Positions 1-6,085 of a stretch of DNA of 12,006 nucleotides are shown in pieces. The DNA lies in NCBI GenBank assembly GCA_031283145.1, contig JAITCJ010000174.1, positions 1 to 12,006 on the forward strand. Direction: 5' to 3'. The notes under the pieces are model-generated. The model ran no database searches and was not told where the DNA came from. It was given only the letters and a program-made list of their open reading frames with translations. Positions within the stretch are counted from its first letter, which is position 1; each line of letters starts with the position of its first letter. Both the position numbers and the translations under genes were made by a program. This stretch comes from Holophagales bacterium (lineage in GTDB: Bacteria > Acidobacteriota > Holophagae > Holophagales > Holophagaceae).

Positions 1-82
1 TACATTTATGACAATTAGTACACTTGTCCCTGTCCACATCAATTATTTTTGGCAGTGATGTTGTTGTGACTGATTGCGACAT
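1..82 (-). CDS. Ferredoxin-type [4Fe-4S] protein, N-terminal fragment (cut by window edge)
   Basis: Only the first 27 codons lie in the window; the gene runs leftwards out of it. The start ATG is at 82-80, preceded on the minus strand by a GGAG ribosome-binding site (92-89) six bases away. The translation starts MSQSVTTTSLPK and ends in DKCTNCHKC, that is C-x2-C-x2-C at residues 21, 24 and 27. This is the first half of a [4Fe-4S] ferredoxin cluster motif. In known families an N-terminal cluster like this begins ferredoxins, some [FeFe]-hydrogenase-related sensor proteins and other electron-transfer proteins; which of these it is cannot be told from 27 residues. The reading as a real gene rests on the good RBS plus the cysteine motif. 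The miniature element at 118-257 sits just upstream of its start. Confidence 0.6.
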   Translation of the reverse strand, partial: MSQSVTTTSLPKIIDVDRDKCTNCHKC

Positions 83-117
83 TTGAAACTCCAAACTCTA
101 TTTTAACATGATTGAGG

Positions 118-257
118 TATAGTCAATTAACCTTAAAAGCAACACGACCCACGCTTGAAGCAGTCAAAATATTTTCTGTAAAACAGCTTCTGGGAAAGCA
201 CCCTTCAATTAAACTGAAAAACAGAGCGCAGCTTGTTTTTAAGTTTGATTGACTATA
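118..257. mobile_element. 140-bp miniature inverted-repeat element (MITE-like), copy E
   Basis: The left end reads TATAGTCAATTAACCTTAAA and the right end, read on the minus strand, reads TATAGTCAATCAAACTTAAA, so the two ends are imperfect terminal inverted repeats of about 20 bases. There is no coding capacity between them. The ends resemble those of the elements at 5629, 8329 and 9200 (TATAGYCAWTCAACTTTAAA), but the interior is different. TA at both borders fits insertion at a TA dinucleotide, as for IS630/Tc1-mariner-type transposition, though that assignment is inference. The outward TTGACT at 126-121 could serve as a -35 for the leftward ferredoxin-like gene, with TAAAAT about 15 bases further on; this is weak. 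Confidence 0.65.
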
Positions 258-437
258 AATAATATTAGAAACTTATATAATTAGGCATCATACCAAATCA
301 CATTGCTGTTGTGCAAAAGCGGTAGCGCAACATGCCGCAAACAGCCGCATTAGCGCGAGCATTTGTAGCATTGGCAATGGGACTGGTATCACAATGCTTT
401 GCCCACAGTTAAGCAAGTATTTCAAGCGAAAATTGCT
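258..437. other. Non-coding gap with no recognised gene
   Basis: This stretch lies between the miniature element and the 3' end of the minus-strand gene. It has no convincing open frame on either strand. A short inverted repeat, TGTTGTGC (307-314) with GCGCAACA (325-332), could form a hairpin with one wobble pair. GCATTG (369-374) and CAATGC (391-396) form another weak pair. The string GCGGTAGCGCA around 319-329 recalls ACGGTAGCGCAGACG inside the later miniature elements, so this may be a decayed element, but the match is too short to call. Confidence 0.35.
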
Positions 438-1496
438 CTAGCGCGGCTGCTTGCCGCTCGCTATTCCCAAAGGAGAATATTTTATGGTAATGCCAAAATT
501 TATATCTTTATATCTATCTCCAATACCCACATAAATACCGGGACTCCATATGCTTTTGCCAAATATCGCTCCGGGATGAATATTCAGACGGAGCGCCAGA
601 TTATCTGTTCCATTCAAGATCAATGAAGCAAGCAGACTATTATCTCTATCCCAAAAGATGCCCCCGGACAATCTCATCTCCGCCGGTTTGGCTTCTAACA
701 TTGCTGTGCCGATCCCCCAAGAGATACTGTCCGCGCCGCTTGAGCGGTGGGAAAGCCCAAACAGGTTAGTCATACCAAAAAATACAAATGGCTTTACACG
801 CTCTGACTTAAACATGTTCGGACGAACAATAAAATTTTCACCCGCATTTATAATGCGGCCTCTTTTGCCATAGTTTCGTTCCAAATCAGGGGCGTACATA
901 GGTTGATAACCCCAAGACTGAAGTTGCAGTGTGTCGGCGGCAAACCGCGCAAAGGGTTCCCAGGCAAACAACAGTATCCCGGCGGGTCTGAACAAATAAA
1001 CGTCAGCAATCTCGTCATCGTGCCAAGTTGATTTTTTTTCCACAACTTCTTGAAACAACTCCGCCGCCGTAATAACGACAAAGGCCGATAGCCTTGGGAG
1101 TGGAAAGCCGTGACTTTCAAACCATTCGGCGTTTTTCAGCCATGTCATACCTCCGCCCAACAGATGCAGTGAGTAATTGGGTATCCAGTCGTTTTCCGTA
1201 AAGCGATAGGGAAAAACCTGACGATTGACAAAGGCGGACCAACCGCCCTCCATTTGAATGGCGGCGTGCGGATGACCTAGGTTCCATCGAACCTCTTTCC
1301 AGCGGTTGCTTAAATTCTCATCGTCAAAACTCTTTGGAATTTGCAGCGTGTCCAGCGTGTAATTTAAGAATGAGTAGATGGGATTGAACTGGGATTCTGA
1401 CCCGTAAGACTGACACTTATAGAACAGATGTTGGGTTTGGGCACATAAAGCAACACTCAGCGATGAAAAAATCATTAAAGTTGACAGTTTATACAT
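438..1496 (-). CDS. Exported protein of unknown function, possible outer-membrane barrel
   Basis: The product is 352 residues and I do not recognise the family. Residues 1-19 look like a signal peptide: Lys at position 3, a hydrophobic core, then ALCA before QTQ as a cleavage site. VALC lacks the small residue expected before a lipobox cysteine, so a lipoprotein is less likely. The middle (about 85-185) has hydrophobic, Trp-rich, helix-like stretches, including an ELFQEVVEKK...HDDEIADV segment. The C-terminal third (about 225-345) alternates hydrophobic and polar residues with many Gly and aromatic positions (VFFGMTNLFGL, GGIFWDRD, PGIYVGIGDR, INFGITIKYSPL), as in outer-membrane beta-strands. 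It is transcribed away from the S9 peptidase gene. No clear Shine-Dalgarno precedes ATG 1496; GATAAT at 1529-1524 is a possible -10. Envelope location is an inference from composition. Confidence 0.75.
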   Translation of the reverse strand: MYKLSTLMIFSSLSVALCAQTQHLFYKCQSYGSESQFNPIYSFLNYTLDTLQIPKSFDDENLSNRWKEVRWNLGHPHAAIQMEGGWSAFVNRQVFPYRFTENDWIPNYSLHLLGGGMTWLKNAEWFESHGFPLPRLSAFVVITAAELFQEVVEKKSTWHDDEIADVYLFRPAGILLFAWEPFARFAADTLQLQSWGYQPMYAPDLERNYGKRGRIINAGENFIVRPNMFKSERVKPFVFFGMTNLFGLSHRSSGADSISWGIGTAMLEAKPAEMRLSGGIFWDRDNSLLASLILNGTDNLALRLNIHPGAIFGKSIWSPGIYVGIGDRYKDINFGITIKYSPLGIASGKQPR

Positions 1497-1841
1497 GGAT
1501 TTGCATTATTTGAGTAGCGTTTGATTATCAAGGACAGAGCAATTTGGCAATTCGGCTTTTTGAAGCAACACATTAAAAGCTCATTGATAATGTGCTGAAT
1601 AATAATTGAAGTTCCTTCCAGCGCCACTTAATTGTACGCGTGAAATCCAACAAGTCAAACATGAAATACTATAAAATAGAGTCAGTCGCAAAACTCTGGT
1701 TTCGCGACTTCAACGGAGTTGATAGGTTGCGCCTGAATAGTGCCGGACGCGACACTGGAGCGGACAGCACTATTACGGTCTCATACAGAAACAAGTTTTT
1801 GCAATTACCTCAATGGTCAATTAATTAGGGAGGATTATTCT
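1497..1841. promoter_or_regulatory. Divergent intergenic region between the OM-like protein and S9 peptidase genes
   Basis: About 345 bases separate two divergently transcribed genes, so promoters for both should lie here. On the minus strand GATAAT (1529-1524) with TTGCCA (1550-1545) is a candidate promoter with a short 15-base spacer. I could not pick a convincing plus-strand promoter. The region also carries the first copy of a hairpin-forming repeat (1685-1740). Short open frames crossing it have no coding signs and overlap the repeat. Confidence 0.4.
1685..1740 (+). repeat. 56-bp dispersed hairpin repeat, copy 1
   Basis: The repeat begins with an imperfect palindrome, GTCGCAAAAC...GTTTCGCGAC (1685-1708), followed by TTCAACGGAGTTGATAGG and GCCTGAATAG. 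By hand alignment it matches 5543-5598 at about 46 of 56 positions. Differences inside the arms largely keep the hairpin, as expected if structure is maintained. It lies about 100 bases upstream of the S9 peptidase start and so may be in that gene's 5' leader. It could be a REP-like repeat or a small mobile element; no function is evident. Confidence 0.6.
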
Positions 1842-3911
1842 ATGTTCAGCCCCGCGAGAATTTCCGGACTGCTTTTCGCGCTATTTATTGCCAGTGTTCC
1901 GTGTTTTTCTCAAGGCAAGAGAGCGGTTGTCATTGAAGACCTGTACCGCTTAAAAGGAATATCAGGATTAAATCTCAGCTCCGACGGAACAAAAATGCTG
2001 TTGCAGGTTTCAACGCAAGACCTCAAGGCGTCAAAACGAAATTCAAACATTTGGCTTTTGAACACAACCAACGGTGAGTGCAGGCAGATGACTCATTCTG
2101 ACAAATCCAATTTCTCCGCCTTTTGGTCCAAAGATGGGAATTTAATCTATTTCAACTCTAACAGAGAAGCGGGATTGCAATTATGGTCTATCAACGCAAA
2201 CGGCGGGGATGCAAGGCGCCTTACATCTTTCGCGCCCGGAGTGAACTCTCCGAAACTCTTGCCCTCAGGTAATCAAGTTATATTTACAGCTTCGGTTTTT
2301 CCGGAAGCCGGATCTGATGGCGCAAGAAATACAGAACTGCTTAACAAGTTAGAAACAGGCCCGGTACAGGCTCACTTGGCGGAGAGTCTGCTGGAGAGAC
2401 ACTGGGATTCCTGGCGCGGCTTTCAATACACACACCTGTTCCGCGCCTCTTTTGACGGCGGTGTTGAAGCTGTTACATCAGGCAAAAACGATTTTCCGGC
2501 ATATGGTCAAAGTTTCGATGTCAGCCCGGATGGTAAGGAAATTTGCGTGGTTACAAACATAGACGCGGTTACGGCAATATCTACAAACCAGGATCTTTTC
2601 TTGATTGATATGGATGGAGATCGCAAGCCGCGCCAGATCACATTTAATAAAGCCTTTGATGGTGATCCCATATATAGTCCGGACGGGCGGTGGATTGCTT
2701 ACAGACTCCAAAAACGTCCGGGCGCTGAGAGCGATAAATTCAGGCTCGCTGTTTTGGATCGTCAGACCATGGAAGAGCGAGTTCTCACGGAGTCTATAGA
2801 CAACTGGGTTGAAAATCCACGCTGGGCGGCTGATTCCAAATCAATTTACTTCACAATTCATGAGAAAAGCCGTACTCCCATATGTCGCGTTGAATTGGCC
2901 ACAGGCAAGATTTCACGGGTTTTGGAGGGTAAAGCCATCAGAGAGTACGTGGTCAGCCCGGACCAAAAAACAATATTCTTCACATCTACAACCGTTGGTC
3001 AACCAGTTGAACTCTACGCTTTTGACGCAGCCTCAAAGTCCATTAAACAGATGACCACCTTTAACAGCGCGGTTGCGAACGAAGTAGATTTTCGGCCCGC
3101 AGAAGAAATTTGGGTCAAAGGCGCCGACGACAAAGATATTCATGTGTTTATAGTCAAACCACATGGCTTTGACCCAAAAAAGAAGTATCCGCTTATTATG
3201 AATGTGCATGGCGGCCCGCAAATGGAGTGGACAGACAGTTTTAGGGGCGACTGGCAAGTTTATCCCGGCTCTGGTTACGTGGTCGCTTTTCCCAACCCGC
3301 ATGGTTCCACCGGTTATGGCCAGGCATTCACTGACGCCATCAGCGGCGATTGGAATGGAAGGGTGATGACAGACATTTTGAATGTGGCCGATCACTTGTC
3401 CAAGCTGTCGTATGTTGACGCGGAGCGCATGGGGGCTATGGGGTGGAGCTGGGGCGGATATGCCATGATGTGGCTGGAAGGGCAAAAAACGCCTTTTAAA
3501 GCCCTGGCCGCAATGATGGGTGTTTATGATCTGCGCTCCATGCACGGGACTACTGAGGAATTATGGTTCCCTCACGAGGATATTCCAGGTACGCCTTGGG
3601 ATAACTCAAAAGCGTATGAAGAAAAAACTCCATCTAATTACGTGAGGAATTATAAAACTCCATGTCTGGTCATAACCGGAGAGCGCGACTATCGTGTCCC
3701 CTACACACAAAGCCTTCAATTTTTCACTAATCTTCAATTGATGAAAGTTCCCAGCCGATTGATAGTGTTCAAAAACGATGGTCACTGGCCGGATGACCTT
3801 AAATCCATGCCTGTTTATTACAACTCTCATTTGGAGTGGTTCCATCAGTGGCTTGGCGGCGGGAAAGCCCCCTGGAAAACGGAGGACATGATCAAAAACC
3901 AGGTTTTTTAA
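1842..3911 (+). CDS. Exported S9-family (prolyl oligopeptidase / dipeptidyl aminopeptidase-like) serine peptidase
   Basis: The product is 689 residues and hydrolyses peptides, probably in the periplasm or at the cell surface. ATG 1842 is chosen because AGGGAGGA (1827-1834) lies eight bases before it and because it gives a signal peptide (MFSPARISGLLFALFIASVP, then CFSQ). An in-frame ATG at 1740 would add 34 residues encoded by intergenic repeat DNA. Residues about 30-420 hold beta-propeller blades of WD40/TolB type (SSDGTKMLL, SKDGNLIYF, SPDGRWIAY, SPDQKTIFF). The C-terminal alpha/beta-hydrolase domain (about 430-675) has HGGP (456-459, oxyanion region), the nucleophile motif GWSWGG with Ser536, Asp616 in GERDYRVP and His648 in NDGHWP. 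The triad is complete and the length is normal for the S9C-like/DPP group. Exact substrate preference cannot be read. The chemotaxis receptor gene begins 62 bases downstream. Confidence 0.93.
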   Translation: MFSPARISGLLFALFIASVPCFSQGKRAVVIEDLYRLKGISGLNLSSDGTKMLLQVSTQDLKASKRNSNIWLLNTTNGECRQMTHSDKSNFSAFWSKDGNLIYFNSNREAGLQLWSINANGGDARRLTSFAPGVNSPKLLPSGNQVIFTASVFPEAGSDGARNTELLNKLETGPVQAHLAESLLERHWDSWRGFQYTHLFRASFDGGVEAVTSGKNDFPAYGQSFDVSPDGKEICVVTNIDAVTAISTNQDLFLIDMDGDRKPRQITFNKAFDGDPIYSPDGRWIAYRLQKRPGAESDKFRLAVLDRQTMEERVLTESIDNWVENPRWAADSKSIYFTIHEKSRTPICRVELATGKISRVLEGKAIREYVVSPDQKTIFFTSTTVGQPVELYAFDAASKSIKQMTTFNSAVANEVDFRPAEEIWVKGADDKDIHVFIVKPHGFDPKKKYPLIMNVHGGPQMEWTDSFRGDWQVYPGSGYVVAFPNPHGSTGYGQAFTDAISGDWNGRVMTDILNVADHLSKLSYVDAERMGAMGWSWGGYAMMWLEGQKTPFKALAAMMGVYDLRSMHGTTEELWFPHEDIPGTPWDNSKAYEEKTPSNYVRNYKTPCLVITGERDYRVPYTQSLQFFTNLQLMKVPSRLIVFKNDGHWPDDLKSMPVYYNSHLEWFHQWLGGGKAPWKTEDMIKNQVF

Positions 3912-3973
3912 AAAAACAGCATTTTATCAAAAAGAGTGTACAATCATAAATTGTTAAGCATCGGAGGCTTTAC

Positions 3974-5452
3974 ATGAACTGGTACTCAAAACTCAAAATC
4001 AAATCCAAGCTCATGCTTGAATGCGCAATCCTGACCATGTTCACAATCTTGGTCAGCGTCATCGGCTTATTTTCCATCAATAGGATGAGCAACGCCGACA
4101 ATATTTTGTACGATGTAGGCGTTAATGACCTCTATATGACGGGTAATATGAGTGAAGAAGCGGTAATAATGCGCTCCACCATACGCGACCTGCTCATGAG
4201 TACGGAGCAGCCCGACAAATTGAGGTTCAAAGGTTCTCTTGATAATAGCAAGGCTGGCCTGAGAAAGGACACTGGGGACTTGTTGGAAAAATCCAAAGGC
4301 GACCCAAAAACGAAAGATGTGATCAACAATGTTTCGTCCTCAATGGAAGAATACTTTAAATTCGTTGATGGCATCATTGATCTCGCTTTAGCAAACAGGA
4401 ACGCCGACGCGATTCAGTACATGAAGACCACGGCATTGCCGGCCAACAACAAATTCAGGAAATCTCTGGATGAAATGAAAGACTACATGCTTGACACCGC
4501 CAAGACGCAGTTTGGCAAAAACAAATCAACCGTGACCGCTTCCAATACAACGATGATAATCTGCGCGGTAGCCGCCATTCTGTTAGCCATTATCCTGGGT
4601 TCTCTTATCGCGAATATGATAGTGAAGCAACTGAGAATGGTGCTGTCCAGCGTGAATGAAAGCGTCGAAGGTGTGTCGAGCGGCTCCTTACAGTTATCGG
4701 CATCGGCGGAACAGATGTCTGAGACGACGCACGAAATTGCCCGCAGCGCCGACATACAGAAGAACAGCGCTGAGAAAATGGCGGCGGCCATGACCGAGCT
4801 TTCGGCTTCTATAGACGAAGTGAGCCGTGACAGCCATAACAGCCTCGAACAGCTTGACACCGCGATGGACGCCACACAGCAGGGGAACAACGCAGGGAAG
4901 TCCACTAAGGAGGCAATGAGCGGTATCACCCATACCACAACCAGAATATCCCAGGCGGTCGGCGTAATTCAGGAAATAGCGAACCAGACAAACCTCCTTT
5001 CGCTCAACGCGGCAATAGAAGCGGCAAAGGCTGGGGAGCAGGGCAAGGGTTTTGCGGTCGTCGCCGAAGAGGTTCGGAAGTTGGCTGAGCGTAGCGGGAC
5101 GTCGGCAAAAGAGATAACTCAACACAACATTGAGGCGCTGGAATCCATCCAGCGCGGCGAAAGCATGGTGAACGCCACTGTGGAGCTGCTGGGTAAGATA
5201 AGGGAGAATCTGGACCACTTCTCCGCTGATACGAAAGCTTCGGTAGTCGCGTCTGCGGAGCAGTCGAGGGCCGGCGCGGAAGTGGCCAAGCAGGTGGACT
5301 CAAGCGTGCACGAGGCAACGTCAATTGCCTCGGCGGCGACCGAAATGTCCAGCACGACCAGCGAGGTCGCGCGTACGGCAGCGGAGCTGGCCGACCTTGC
5401 AACCAATCTGAAAAACCTGGTAACAAGGGTTCAGATTGACTTGGGAGTATAA
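3974..5452 (+). CDS. Methyl-accepting chemotaxis protein with 4-helix-bundle sensor, HAMP not evident
   Basis: The product is a 492-residue transmembrane receptor that would control a CheA-CheW array. Start ATG 3974 has GGAGG (3963-3967) six bases upstream. Transmembrane helices lie at about 14-35 and 193-217, with a helical periplasmic sensor between them (4HB_MCP type: [32 protein letters not shown]). The cytoplasmic part is a long coiled coil with the canonical hairpin tip at about 330-375 ([20 protein letters not shown], then [17 protein letters not shown]). After TM2 the chain passes through [20 protein letters not shown] almost directly into the Ser/Ala/Gln-rich methylation helix. A normal HAMP domain of about 50 residues with two helices does not fit; at most a half-HAMP is present. 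No C-terminal CheR-binding pentapeptide is seen. The ligand is unknown. Confidence 0.95.
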   Translation: MNWYSKLKIKSKLMLECAILTMFTILVSVIGLFSINRMSNADNILYDVGVNDLYMTGNMSEEAVIMRSTIRDLLMSTEQPDKLRFKGSLDNSKAGLRKDTGDLLEKSKGDPKTKDVINNVSSSMEEYFKFVDGIIDLALANRNADAIQYMKTTALPANNKFRKSLDEMKDYMLDTAKTQFGKNKSTVTASNTTMIICAVAAILLAIILGSLIANMIVKQLRMVLSSVNESVEGVSSGSLQLSASAEQMSETTHEIARSADIQKNSAEKMAAAMTELSASIDEVSRDSHNSLEQLDTAMDATQQGNNAGKSTKEAMSGITHTTTRISQAVGVIQEIANQTNLLSLNAAIEAAKAGEQGKGFAVVAEEVRKLAERSGTSAKEITQHNIEALESIQRGESMVNATVELLGKIRENLDHFSADTKASVVASAEQSRAGAEVAKQVDSSVHEATSIASAATEMSSTTSEVARTAAELADLATNLKNLVTRVQIDLGV

Positions 5453-5479
5453 AAGATAGGTGACATAGTCGCAAACCAG

Positions 5480-5523
5480 CGCCGAAATGGAGCGGGTACC
5501 TGCGTAACGTGTCGGCGGTTTTT
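5480..5523 (+). terminator. Candidate rho-independent terminator after the chemotaxis receptor gene
   Basis: CGCCGA (5480-5485) pairs with TCGGCG (5512-5517), and GTTTTT follows at 5518-5523. The 26-base interior contains the palindromic core GGGTACC flanked by GC and GC, which could extend the stem. It lies 28 bases past the receptor stop codon in the right orientation. The six-pair outer stem and long interior make it less certain than a compact hairpin. A second small hairpin, CTCAGT-caa-ACTGAG (5525-5539), follows without a T-run. Confidence 0.5.
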
Positions 5524-5542
5524 CCTCAGTCAAACTGAGCTG

Positions 5543-5598
5543 GTTGCAAAACCCCGGTTTTGCGACTTAAACGGAGTTGATGGGCTGTGCCTGAGTAT
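5543..5598 (+). repeat. 56-bp dispersed hairpin repeat, copy 2
   Basis: GTTGCAAAAC-cccg-GTTTTGCGAC (5543-5566) is a near-perfect 10-base stem with one wobble, followed by TTAAACGGAGTTGATGGG and GCCTGAGTAT. It is the partner of 1685-1740 in the same orientation, about 82% identical by eye. The copy abuts a TATAGCAGTTCAAC inverted-repeat end beginning at 5596. Confidence 0.6.
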
Positions 5599-5632
5599 AG
5601 CAGTTCAACTTTTTGTTATAATTCCTACTATA
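5596..5632. repeat. Decayed short inverted-repeat element starting TATAGCAGTTCAACT
   Basis: The first 15 bases equal the left arm of the perfect palindrome at 8227-8262. The stretch ends in CTACTATA, where the intact version has CTGCTATA, so this looks like a diverged copy whose right arm has mostly decayed. Its final TATA is shared with the left end of the element beginning at 5629. Confidence 0.4.
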
Positions 5633-5788
5633 GCCATTCAACTTTAAAATCATCCTATTTATCCAAGTGGAGGCACGAAGTGCCAGGGTTGCGCTATAGT
5701 GAAGTGAGCCGCCGACAGGCGGTGAGTGGAACGGTAGCGCAGACGAAAGCCACAGGGCAACGTACCGTTTTAAAGTTGTTTCACTATA
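5629..5788 (+). mobile_element. 160-bp MITE-like element, copy A
   Basis: The left end is TATAGCCATTCAACTTTAAA; the right end read on the minus strand is TATAGTGAAACAACTTTAAA. The two ends share TATAG and CAACTTTAAA with variable bases between them. The interior contains CCGCC-gaca-GGCGG and the block GTGAGTGGAACGGTAGCGCA, both shared with the elements at 8329 and, inverted, at 9200. An open frame crosses the element but has no RBS and reads into neighbouring repeats. The element has no transposase, so movement would depend on one supplied in trans. Confidence 0.75.
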
Positions 5789-5949
5789 ACGCGGTCAGTC
5801 GCTGTAAGTTACTATGCCGCCTCGCGGCGCCAAATCCAACGGCGATTTGCCTTCATTCCTGTCGGTGGCGCACGTAACGAAAACGCAGCCTTGAAACGAA
5901 GTGCTTCCCGCTTGGATAAACAGTATGATTTTAAAGTTGACTGGCTATA
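5785..5949 (-). mobile_element. MITE-like element, copy D, diverged or chimeric, inverted against copy A
   Basis: Read on the minus strand from 5949, the copy begins TATAGCCAGTCAACTTTAAA. It continues with blocks shared with copy B, such as GCACTTCGTTTCAAGGCTGC and TTCGTTACG. Beyond about 5865 it departs from the other copies and ends near 5789 without the TATAGTGAAACAACTT end. It shares the TATA at the right border of copy A, so A and D form a tail-to-tail inverted pair. A truncated copy completed by unrelated DNA, or a nested insertion, would both explain this. Confidence 0.55.
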
Positions 5950-6085
5950 CCTCAAGCTGACTTGGTATAAGGCGGTTCATTCAAGCTGACAGAGGGGTTC
6001 TGGCTAGACCAGATGACAGTGCCATTGCAACAATCATAGAAATTTCCAGCGCAAAACGTGATGCTTTGAAACTATACTATTTGGT
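5950..6085 (+). promoter_or_regulatory. Leader region of the SpoIID-domain gene with a -10 close to the start codon
   Basis: TATACT (6073-6078) ends seven bases before ATG 6086, so a transcript from it would begin at or next to the start codon. No Shine-Dalgarno sequence precedes that ATG, which fits a leaderless mRNA. No good -35 is present at the usual distance. Upstream are two direct copies of TCAAGCTGAC (5952-5961 and 5981-5990) and a small palindrome TCTGG-ctaga-CCAGA near 5998-6013. The direct repeats, 29 bases apart, could be a protein-binding site; that is inference. Confidence 0.4.

Noticed and set aside
1740..1841. 34-codon N-terminal extension of the S9 peptidase
   Set aside because: It would bury the signal peptide, lacks an RBS and begins at the edge of the hairpin repeat, whereas ATG 1842 has a strong AGGGAGG.
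3033..3545. 170-codon minus-strand open frame opposite the S9 peptidase
   Set aside because: It is antisense to the catalytic domain of a clear peptidase and His/Pro-rich, as expected from a shadow frame.
3894..3917. AAAAACC/GGTTTTT inverted repeat at the end of the S9 gene as a terminator
   Set aside because: The loop would be a single base, so the hairpin cannot form as drawn, and the stem is almost all A-T.
4132..5533. Several minus-strand open frames opposite the chemotaxis receptor
   Set aside because: They are antisense shadows of a strongly coding, recognisable gene, with no RBS or family signature.
5587..5877. 96-codon plus-strand open frame
   Set aside because: It lies wholly in the 56-bp repeat and miniature elements A and D, has no RBS, and its composition is that of translated repeat DNA.
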